Shown here: positions 36,501 through 48,500 of the stretch, in pieces
Layout: each line of letters opens with the position of its first letter
Numbering within the stretch: position 1 is the stretch's first letter
Assembly: GCF_949628265.1 (NCBI RefSeq)
Contig: NC_088786.1
Coordinates: 8,680,001-8,744,000, forward strand
Source of the DNA: Cloeon dipterum
Taxonomy: Eukaryota; Arthropoda; Insecta; Ephemeroptera; Baetidae
Reading direction: 5' to 3'
DNA length: 64,000 nt
Notes under the pieces: generated by a model
Databases searched by the model: none
What the model was told of the DNA's origin: nothing
What the model saw: only the letters and a program-made list of their open reading frames with translations
Translations under genes and position numbers: made by a program

Positions 36501-39500
36501 CTACGCGTACGCTACTATACGGGTTCGTTGTTCGTCGTGCGGTGGAGCGAAGAGAGGCAGCAACCCGCGCTTCGAGAGCAAGGATTGGCGCAGGCGCATT
36601 GGTGTATCAATGTCGGCCGTGCCTCGTCGATATTTTCGCCAAATTACGCTTCGCAGTTTCATTGAAAATCTGCCGAATCGACCGAGATCAGCGGATAAAA
36701 GTGCGGAAAGGTCGATTGGAAGTGTTACGCCTTCAGGATCGAAGACTAGTCCAGTGACGCGAGGTAAGCAAAGCACGTTTTTTCACCGTCTGACGGGAGC
36801 TTTAAGGAGCAAAATTGTTTGTCGCGATGCAGGCCGAGCCATTTTCAGCCTTCACTGCTCAGCTCACTGGTCACAGGGGCAGGGGCGGTGGCGTGGTTTT
36901 TTAACTTTAGCGGCGTGTTCATTTTCCAATTTTTTTTGTTATAGCGTTTGTCTTAAATTGATATCAATTTAACATATGTTTTAACAAACAAATTAAATAA
37001 TTTTATGTAAAACATGTTTCAACGTTAATTCATTTTAATAATATTTTTCTTTTACATTATTTTTAATATATAACAATATTTAAATTATTAAATTTTATTT
37101 AAAACTTTTCTTTGCTAATCAATTTTTAATATAATCAAACATGATTTAATAAATTTAATATTTTGTAAACATTTTTCAATATTTCCAATCTTTCATATAA
37201 ATTACGTTATTGGTGCTCATCGATGTATTTAATAATTGCCAAACTAATACACAATCCGTAAGGAGCGTTGAAAATCCACTGCAAAATTTAACTTCATCTA
37301 ATTGCTGTTAAAATGAAGGGTAGAAATTAAATAAGTGCTTCAATAAGACCAAAATAGCAATAAAAATCTTAATTTGTTTTTACTCAAAATAAAAATAAAC
37401 TAATTTTAGGCAATGGAGGAAGAAAATCGAGAGAAAGAGGCGAGTTTAATCTTGCACTCGATGCTGACCACGAGGCGAGAGCAGCAGCTTCAGCCTCAGG
37501 TTGTGCCCTTGGAATGCGAGGCCTCCAGCAGCACCAACGACCAGCAACTGGCAGCAATGGCTGGGGCTGAAGACGAGGACGACGACGTCAACGTCATGGA
37601 GACAGATGACGATGATTTCGTCGTGTCTGCCGCTAAGGATACTGAGAGCGACGACGAGAGAAAAGAACAAGCCAAGATTAATAGCAAAAAAGGACTGAGA
37701 AAGAAAAGGAAAATTTCTGACTACGTCGCCCAGGGCATCGATCCTACTAAGCTGGAAGACAATGTCGACGAGGTATTTTTTTTAATAAATTTTAATTTAA
37801 AAAATGAAAGAATTAATACACACTGAGAAAACTTAGGAAAACTATAATTATATACTAAAAATTATTATTTTACTTTAATTTGTTGGTCAAGAAGTCCGTT
37901 AAAATCTTTTCCTTCTCTCAAACATGTGTTTTAAATTAAAAAATTATTCAAAATTGTTTCTTCAGGTTGTGAGCAGATTCAATCTTGGCTGCGAGTGCGT
38001 CGAGTCGAACTGCTTTAAAAACCTGAACGCCGAGCTGGTCTACAAGCACAGACTGAACATCGCAGAACTGACCAAAGCCGAGCAAGACATGTACCTAATG
38101 GGCGTCACGATGGCCAGTCTCACAAACCCTGAGACGACGGCCAAGCTGAAGGAGCGCCAGAGACTCAGGGCGCAGTACGTTTACCAGGGACGGAAGGTGT
38201 GTTTGGACGCCTTTCTTTACTTGGAGAACTGCACCCACTACCAGCTGAAGAGGATCAGGAAGCACGTGATGACGCATGGAGTTGTGCCAAGAACCCATGG
38301 AAATTTAGGTATTTTAAATAAAACTAATCTAAATGAAAAATATTAAAAAAAACATTTATTCAGTATTTTTTCTACAAATTTGGTATAATTTTGGATTTTT
38401 AACAGGTAAAAAACCACACAACACTTTCTCCCTGGAAATCTACCGGCACGCAAACGATTTTATTGAGAGTTACATTGAGCCGTATTCAATACAAACAAAC
38501 ACTCAAAGCAAGTCAAAGAATGCAAAAAAGAAAATCACCATCACCCTACCTCAGAGGATCACCAGGAAAACTTTGCATAACGAGTACAAGGAGTACTGCG
38601 AAAAGCTGAGCACCAACTCGAAGGTTTTTTTAGTTTCCATCCATTTTAATCAGGGTTGCAACTTCCTACTGGCTCTTTACTGCTGCAATTTTTCATGCTA
38701 GATTTTTTTGTGAAGAATTGAGGGTTGTAAAGAGGTATTCCTAAATGGGAACATTTCATTTTTTTCGTAAAATTTCAATGTTTTTGTTCTATGATCAAAT
38801 TTAAAAATAGGGAATTTAGTCGGTTTTTCCTAAGTAGTGTGGGTGGCAAGTGTCAACATATATGCTAACGAATAAGAAAATTGTGATTTAAAAAATTGGG
38901 AACAAAAATGCATTAGAAAATTTCATTCTTAACATTTTTCTCACAAGTGGCCGATATAATGCTTTTAAAAATTTAAAATAATCTTCAAAATCAAATTATC
39001 TGGCCCTCCATTAAATTTTTATCATCATAAATGTTGGAAAAACTCCATATACCTCAAAATTCTAGAAGTCAAATTTTGTAAAAAAAACGCATTTTTTACC
39101 TTCAAATTTGAACACCCAAAAAGCAAAATTTTCGCCCCCTTTTTAACCCTAATAATGAATTTTAGATGAACGATAATTTTGGACCAAACATTAAATTTTT
39201 TTACCCAAAAAATTAAACTGAATAAATCGATTTTAGTGCAGCCCTGATGTCATGGAGTAACAAAATAATTAAAATAAAAATCCTTTCCAGACGATGGGTT
39301 ACTCTTCCTTCCGGCACTTTATCAGCGAGCAATTCCCCAACATCCGTTTTGTAAAGAACGACGTGGGCGTGCCAAAGCCTGCTAACCTGGAGTTGTACGA
39401 GCCGAAAGTGATCGAGACCGAGGAGCAACCTCAGCATCCACCGCCACACCCAAGCAGCATGCCGGCCCCTGAGCCGGCCCAAAAGGAGCTGCGGCAGGAG

Positions 39501-42500
39501 GAGACCCTGGTGCTGCCGCAGGTGTCGACAGCCCAGCTGCTGGGCACGCAGCAGGCGGTGGCTCACCCGACCATCATCATGGACGGCGGCACCAACACCA
39601 CCTTCACGACGCCCGCCGGCAACACCTATGTCATCACGCAGGTGCTGCCCACCAGCTTCTGCCAGGTGCCGGCCACCTTCCAGACAGTCAGTATCGCTGC
39701 TGACAGCCAGACCGTTCAGCCGACCACCTTCACCTTCACAACTACTTAAATGTGTAGATTGAAAATGAAAATTAATCAGCAGCAAGCTACCTCAACACCT
39801 CAAGCGAAATATTTCAGATTGATAGAGAATCAGACCAAGCCTTTTTACTTTTAAAAAAAGAATTGACCAAAGCTAAAATATAGAATATAGCCTAGATAAT
39901 CTTGGTTCCAAATTTGTGTTTGTTTTTATTTACTGTCTATTGAGATTCAAGATTCTGAATTTCCCTTGATGAGCAGATTCCATTTAGAATCACAACCAAA
40001 GTGGATATTTTCATGAAATTTTTAAAAATTTATCCTCTGTTGTAGTAATCTGTTCCAAAGACAGGAAATTGATAATGAACTGCTAGTAAATGTATATAAT
40101 AGTTGTAGGTAAATTTTTGCATTGGCTTTTGTTTATTGGTTAATGCAACTTATCTGTGAGTTAAATAAGATTGAATTCTGTGACTTAAACATTTGAATCA
40201 GTACATGCAGGCACAGCTTCCAAAGATGTTTGTACTTCTAACTGTCCCTTATACTTTAAATGATCTCTATTTTTGTAAAAATTGGTACAAATAAAAAGTT
40301 CAGAAATGAAAACCAAAATTCTGAATTTATTAATATAGTTTTGGTTAAAGATGGTACGTGTCTTTTTATGCCTTAATGATTATTTGCAGGGATTTTCAAT
40401 AGATGTGTGAAAAATGAATGAGATTCATTCTCTTAAATAAAAATGAGCAAAATAAAAAAAAAACCACGATGGAATTACGCAGGGCCGAAACAGCTGCTGG
40501 TACAGTGCAAGACCGTGCTATTTGATTTTTCCTCATTTAGTAATATTCATTATTATAGCTAACCGTCCAGAATGAATATTCCACACAGAGCAGATCCATC
40601 CAATTTATCTTAAATTTAAATTTCTAGTTGTTTTAGCAGTGTTAACCCAATAAGTGAAACAATGGCGTCACAGATTGAAAAAAGATGGATTTTTTTTAAC
40701 TGTTCTTTGATGAGTCTGTCATAACAACGCCTTTATCAATAATTTCGATTTTTACTGCACTTATTTCACACCTATTGCATTTTTTACTTTACAATTCTCA
40801 AAATGATAAACTTACCTTCATCTTACTTTTAAGATAATTGTTCTTTAAAATGTATTTAATAAAGAAAACCAGGATATCGTAGTGTGTATACCCTTATAGA
40901 AAATTCTGGTTTGTATACATCCTTGAAATTTTGTTAATTAATCTTTTCCCGCAAAAGTGGCTAGCAACACACATTCCCTGAAATTCGCTTTTTTATATAC
41001 TTCATCTATTAGCGGTTCGTGTTCATTTATCTTTATTGCTGGATTCCAGAACAACGCTGTATCTATCTCTTGTTTATTCCTTTACAACCATAACAACCCA
41101 TTTAATTTTTATTGCATTTGAAATTGATTTTTTGTGTCCGCAAAATGAGAAACGTAGAAATTACTTTCCCATCAAGCGCCGCAGACCGAATCTTCTTTGA
41201 TACACGGGTATAATTTAAGCCAATTTGTTTCCAGCTTTGGTAAAACAATAAATCATTCTGAAACAGGATTAGAGAAGAATATTTTGGCCGCGACAAGCCG
41301 GAACCTTATTTTAAAATTGCAGCGCTGTAAATGGAAAGTTGGCGTAGGCGCCGCGATAAAGAGGAAATAAAGGCAGTGGGATGCACCGCGAAAATAAACG
41401 GTGCGAAAATAATAATGTTTCGTTTGCAAGAGCAGCCAGCAGATAATGAATAATCAGAGCATACGCTTATAAAGCGCAGCTCAACAGACGAATTCCGACT
41501 GGACTCTGGTGCGTGCAGTAAATACTCGATGATGCTACTTTTTCTCGTTTTCTTCCCTGCTTTGCAGCCGCGATCTCTCCGCGCGCGCGTCCAAAGAATA
41601 GTAATTGAGTTCGTGAGTGTAATAATCGCGGCGGCCTTGGTGAGATGCTGGCTGGCTGGCTCGACCAGCAAGACGATCTAATGTGTGACGTTCGTTTTCG
41701 CTGAGTTGGTCTTGAGATCGAGCTCCGCACACGCATTATTTTGTCCTACGCGCGCTTGCCGCTCTAATTTTCTGTGCAAACAAACACCTTCCTCTGCCTT
41801 GTAAGAACAAACACGGCTGTTTTTTGTTGCGTGGTGTTTTCTTTACTGAAATAAATGGCTAATTAAAGGGTAGAGTATTTTCTCTGAAGGAAATATGTTT
41901 TAGAAACGGGTTTGGACTTGATGAAAGTTTCAAAATAGATCAGCACATATCTTTTACGTTTTTTTTTCAGTAATTTTGCCTATTATTAATTTTCAAATTG
42001 GCAATGTCAAAAATTCAAGGTTGCTTATTTTGGCTTCAATGATGAGGGTTTCAGGAAAAAAATCAAAATTAAAGTTTAAGCGATTTGTAAGACTTGGAAA
42101 TTTGAGTCCGTAAAGTCGGTATCTTGGACTCACATAGTGTTGGATGATTCCTGGGAATATTTGATATATGATTTACAATTTTTAAATTTCTTATTACCCA
42201 TTTCGGACGTGCCACGAAGATCAGGGTGAAAATCTGGAAAAGCGGGCTCCCCTTGAGTTCACAAAATCATGAATATCTCGAGTTTAAATGTGCACTTTCA
42301 TTTAAAAAAACAGTTGATTCCAGCGCCTTAACGATTGTAAATTGGATAGTTAATATGATTGTTTTCTTTAATAAGAGCGATGTACCCATTTACCCCAATT
42401 GTTATTTTTAAGAGGCATAGTAGTCAAAGTTCTGCACTCTTTGCCTCGCGGGTCAGCAGAAAACCCGTTTAAACTGCCTCTGTTAACGTTGGCGAGTAAC

Positions 42501-45500
42501 AATTAACTTTGATGCAGAGCAATCTGGAGCAAAACACGTTAAAGAAGATTTCGGAGGCTCTCAACCACGATTTAATTGCTCTGTGATATTCAGAATTGCT
42601 GCCGTTTTCGCATTCTCATTTTCTTTGTAATTGTTTCCGCGCGCGCGCGCGCGCTCAGAAGTAGTTTACTTTCCAAGGATTAAAATTCTCACATGGAATA
42701 TACGATCTTATTTCTAGTGTGGTCGGTGCTTTGTGCGTGAGAGGCATAGGCGCTGAATAAATGTCAATTTATGTGCATTTAATGAATATTATCCATCAAA
42801 ACGGATTACTCTTGACATTCCCTCATCTAGATATTTGCACAGTTATGATATGACGGCAGCCGCAAGTACAGTTTAGCAAATTATCTACTTCTTGAAATCG
42901 ACTGGAATGCGGGCTTTAGAAAAAGCCACAACACTTTCTCATATTTTTGTGTTCCCGTGTCTTCAAAATATTTTCATTGCAGAGCTTGAAATTTCTTTGT
43001 CCTTATTTTGAGCCGAAAAACTAATTATTTTTTAATTAATTTAAAAAGCATTTTCTTAATCTGAGATGTCTTTGAATTTAACCTAGCATATTTGAAAAAA
43101 AGTAAAAAGTAAATATGTAACCTAGCCTCAGATTTTGCAATGAAAAGTTTAGTAACTTTAAACAAGCCAGAGCAGGAAATCTTTAATCGAAATTCTCAAC
43201 AAAGTCGGACTTAGGACTTAGGACGTTGAAAATATTTCATATGTCATATATATGAAACCGTTCAGTTGTTAATTCAGCTTGTTTGTAAAGTTTTGTCAAT
43301 AAAAACATTAATATAATATGTTGCTGGAGTGAGTGGGGGGGGGGCTTCAATGGACTTCGTAAGCACAAACAACGATTATATTTACGCACCAGATCAAGCT
43401 ATATTAATGAATAATATGTTTTCATATTTTAAAAATATTTCGGGGCTTTAAATGTGACAAAACACATACCAAAAAATCGTATTCATTACTGGAGTCAATT
43501 CAGGATAGTTCCACGAAATCCTCGGCACGCGAAGGTACAAAAATACCATCCCAATTATACCGCAAACTATTTTTATTTCCACCCTATTGTCTACTCAAAA
43601 GAGCCTCTAATTTTTTGTCCCAATCGCTTCGGAGCCAGTTTTTTGTTAGCGCACGAATTCCTTGCCCGCCGCGCTGGCTCGCTGGCTGGTCTCGTAATTT
43701 TCCGTTCCACCGCAAAAAGTGCTGAGCGAGTGAGTGAGTGCGAGAGCCCAGCACCATAACACGGAGCGGCTGCATTTGCGTGGAGGGACTGCTGCTCGGG
43801 CACCTACAGAGCGCAACCAACGGTCGCTCGTCACTCATTCAGTTCGGTTTACTCGCTCGGTGCTAGCGGTTGCGTTGCCTTTTTCGCCTCGCACACATGT
43901 GACCTCACCTTTCGTGCCACTTGTGATCAAAATCCGAAGACTTCGTCGCGGCTTTTCAGCCTGGATTTGCACACGTAGAATGGCAATCGTGTAAGGTGAG
44001 ACCGCCAATATACTTTTTTTTCACCTGTGTGGCTTTGGATATTCAATATTGTCATCCTGTGCAAGTCTGCGTGTGAAATTCTCCGTGGCAGTCCGGTAAA
44101 TTTTAAAGTTTCAAATTTTGAACCAGGAAATCGTCGCTGGAGTGAGTGGGAGGGCTTCAATGGACTTCGTAAGCACACAGAGCGATTATAATCACGCGCC
44201 TGAGAGCTTTTAGTGTGTATACATAGTGTAGTCTGGAAGCGTGCGCCTGCTTTTATCTGCTTTTCGGCCTCTAAATATTTCCCTCGCTCAAAGAAGAACT
44301 TTCTCCACAGTTTCAAAAATATTTTCTTTCCCGATGTTGAAAATTCGATAAGAAAATTCACCTGACGGCGCCTCTCACGTCTCCTTTTTAACGCTTTCGA
44401 GGTCTTTCGAGCCAGCCCACGCGATTTTTCCGTGCAGATCGAATCCACGCAGGTATAATTAAATTTTTCGCCAAAGTAGATGCTATTAATACATAAAAAT
44501 GTGAGAAAAAACCTATTTTGATTTGCATATATAATTGGAATTCCCACGAAACCACACGACGTTAAAGGAAATTTGATTTTCCCACACGAAAAACCAGTCA
44601 AACGGACGTCTTATCGGTGATGACACGATTTTCCTGTTTCTTGGTGCAAAAAGGCCGTCTCGTCGGCGAGAGCAGACCGCAAAGACATTCGTATTCGTAC
44701 ATCTTCTTGGCATGCTCGTCACATATCCAAAAGAGCGACAAATGACTCACGGGCTCATTCAGATTAAAAGCACATGACATTAGGCCGCCCTCTCTACTGC
44801 CTCCAGTATATATAAATAAAATAATACTCTTTTGTTGCGTCGGGCGGACGATAGAGCTGCCGATGGATGCTAATTTAATTATGCGGCGCACAAAGCAATA
44901 ACACCAGCGTTTTCTAAGTCACACGTTGCACAATCCAAACTTATCGAGGAAGTCCTAACGAATGCAAAATTGGTTCAACCTTTAAAAAGGATTGAAACTG
45001 CAAAACAAAAAGGAAAAATTCTTGTTAATACCAATGCATAAAATCATCCTTTTTTTAAGGATTCAGTAAAGTCAACATTGATTCTGTAATTTTTTCACCA
45101 AACATTTAGCATGCTTCTCAAGTGGCAAAGATTGTCTCCCTTCTCGAAATCTTATTTGATTTCAAGAAAAAGAGTAAACGTTTTCTTCGCAATTGGATAG
45201 GAATCGAAATCGGCCGAGAAAATATGGAATAACTATTATTATTGTTGTTTATTCTCACATTTTGTCAAATACTTATAGATCACATAGTCGATAAAATTAT
45301 ATAAGCATGTGAGAAAACACTCCTGGCAAACAACTTGCGGAAACCGTTGTAAATTTTAGAGGAAATTGGCAAAATTTGAATTTTAATTGAAGCATGGCAC
45401 TCTTACACCATTTTACATTATAGAATTTACTTTGTAAGACTGTCAATTTGATCAACTGATTATTTTAGACAGCATAATAACAATTATTTTCAATTAATGC

Positions 45501-48500
45501 TCTGTTTCAATCCAGCACTTTATCTACTTCAAAATGACATAATAAGAATACTTCCCTATTTGACCGATTGATGTACAACAAATAAATGTAAACAGGTATC
45601 AACTAATTTGCATAATTCGATTTGACGCTGCCGTGTATGGTTAACCACATCATTAATGCTCAAGTTATCTAGGATGAAAAGGGATCATAGCGTTAACCGT
45701 TTTCCTGATGTTTGTCTTTGGCTCGTGTTGCAGATGACGGAATGGTGGACGTTGATTACGAACTAACTCTCTGCGATGTCGCCGATGTTTTACGCGGCAG
45801 ATACGCGATCATCACAGGTATTTTATAATACTTTGTCACGGTCAAACAGTGCGTGAAGATTAAAACATTCCTTTAATCGAATGTTTGATAAACTTATTTA
45901 CACAAAAATAAGGAAAAACAGAATCGATTGTTTTTGTCAGTTGGTATTATTTTTTGTAATTAAATTTTGATGGTGTCAGGTGGCAAATCCCGAGATGGAC
46001 GGCCACTTATTACTTTCCCAGACCTGGGAAACTTCTCCTTGCTGGAGGACGAAGATTACCAGCGTCTTATGGTGTACCTGACCTCTGTTCCCTCGTGAGT
46101 GCATGATTTAAATTTTTGTTTCTTGGCAATAATTCAAATGCAAATCAAAATATTCAAATTAAAGTATGCAAGAGGCAGATGTGGGTTTCGTTTTGGTGAT
46201 AGACAGACGAAATGACAAGTGGAACTCTGTAAAAACGGTTCTGCTCAAAATCTCAGTAAGAATTTAAAAATTCTAGCAAAAAAAATACTCCTAATATAAA
46301 ATTTCGCAGGGTTTCTTTCCTGGCCTTATACATGTGGCTTACGTCCTGCGTCCGGCAGGATTTCTGCAGAAAGCCATCTCTGAAGTTAGCAACAAACTGT
46401 TCAAAGACGAATTCAAATTTCATGTGAGTTTTTGCGGAAGCGTGCGTCGTGACCAATTTTTATTAATGTTCTCCGTCCTAATATAGATGCAAATCTGTAA
46501 TAGCGTGGAGGAGCTGCACGAGTATATCGATGTCAGCCAACTGACCCCTGACCTCTCAGGTACTCTTCCCTACAGCAACGAGGAATGGCTTCAGCAGAGA
46601 TTTGTGAGTGCAATTTTAATCGATAGGAGATGATTATTTCTCTCCTATAAAAGGACAAGCGATTAATATTTATACCCACGCGCCATACATTTATAATTTA
46701 ACACGCGCTGAATAAAAATAATTACGCGTCATCCTGTTTCGATACAATCACTTATTGCACCTGCGTCTGAAAGGGTGAAATATTTTAGGCCCTGGAGAAA
46801 TTCTCGGCTGTGACGAATGAAGTGTCGAGGCTGCTGCATGACTTCACGCAGCGAATACAGGAGGCCGGTTTTCCTAATGACGTCGCCACCACTACCAAAG
46901 TGATCACTGAGCAGGTCTGCGATATAAATATATATCCTGCGGCGATTTCGATGAAAATACGTGTGTGTTTCGCAGGAGGACGAGTACACAGAGCTTAAGG
47001 AACAAATTTTGGACGCTGCCAAGCACGGTGAAAATTTGCTTTCTGAAATAAGACAATCACCTCAGTCGCAAAGCATATTAGCCGACTCCCATCAAAGTGA
47101 TGCTTATCAAACATTCCCAGACAGAATTTCTAATGTCTCAGCAGTCGAGAGGTTCTTATTATAACACACACGGCGTTTGACATGTTCGTGATTTCCCTTT
47201 CAATTGTAGATTACTGGTGCAGTTGGAAGAGACTGAAAGAACGTTCGACGACTTCTGGCAAAGTCACTACATTAAGATGAGCCAGTGTCTCGAGCTGCGG
47301 CAGTTTGAGCAGAACTTCAGAGAGCTGCAGACCAAGTTCGATGACCACCTTGGCGTCATCAGCCACATGACCGAAATCGGCGAGTCTGTCAATCGAGTCG
47401 ACTATCTGATCCACGAAGCGAGCGAATTCGAAAGGAAATGCCTGGTAAGCAGGAGTGAAAAAGCTGCTGGCTGTGCTAATTTTTTCCCTGCAAAAATTCG
47501 CTTGCAGTTCGACTTGGAGCGTGCCGACGAGCTGCAAGGCATTGGCACCGAACTGATGGCCAGCAGACACTACGGCATGGACTCGATCAGGCCAAAGTGC
47601 GTCGAGCTGTGCAGAATGGCCCAGAATTTGGGCGAGCGGCTGCAGCACCGGCTGGCCCTCTTGGCAAAGTGCAGGGAGCTCCAGGAACGAATAGAAAGGG
47701 TGGGTATTTTAGCACTAAAACAATAATAAACTGTAACAAATTTATCTCGGCTTCAATGCTGCTTATTCACTCAGCTTTGTAATTAAATTAATAATAATAA
47801 AACACAGGCCAACAAATGGTGCGCTGAGGGCATTGAAATGTTGGCTCAGCCAGTGGAGAAACAATCGACCCCCGAGCAGGCGGAACAAGCTCTAGTAGAG
47901 TTGGAGGCTTTTAATGCTGCTGGGGCAGAATGGGGTGCTGTCAATTCCATCGACTTGAAGCAAACCTTCAAAGACGTAATCACGCCAGAGACAAAGGCAC
48001 TAGTGCAGCAGGTACACTAACATTCAAGACTTTTTAACCAGACGAAGATACTCTTGACAGATTATAATTATTTAGAGCACAATTCAATACGTAATTTTTG
48101 TTCAGGTTGTGACCAGGGTGGAAGACGTACTGATGATGGTCGACCGGCGGCATGAGATGCTGAAGAAACTGGCCATCAAACCAGCACCGAAACCTGTGCA
48201 GCAGGTCAACCCTGAGCCTGCCATGCCCCTGGCAGGGTCCTACAGCAGCGGCAGCTCAGACGACTCCAACCAGCCGCCCATCAACTCGAATTTCAAGAGG
48301 ACCAGAGTCATAAGAGTAATTTTTCTTGGTTTATTTTGAACAAAATTGCTCATGATGAAATATAGAAGGAGTCATCCAGCGACGTCAGCAGCTTGGCCAA
48401 AGGGAACAATACCCAACGGACTACAGAATGGCCCGATTCCTCCTCGCCTGACAGTGAAGTGTCCAATCACGACCACGAGGTGCTGAAAACCAAGCGTGGC

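Noticed and set aside
36415-36972. 185-codon open frame upstream of the nested gene
   Set aside because: No domain; it overlaps a donor at 36764, and splicing to the next exon does not continue the nested gene's coding frame. Treated as a 5' UTR block.
39000-39220. Possible further copy of the hairpin element in the nested gene's last intron
   Set aside because: Only AT-rich compositional resemblance; none of the diagnostic 336-nt unit landmarks are present.
39213-39785. 190-codon minus-strand frame
   Set aside because: Antisense shadow of the GC-rich last exon of the nested gene, which has coherent splice sites on the plus strand.
43927-44601. 224-codon minus-strand frame
   Set aside because: Long for this composition, but it has no recognisable domain, no splice partner and no polyA context. 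It also crosses a repeat copy. Transcript evidence would be needed.
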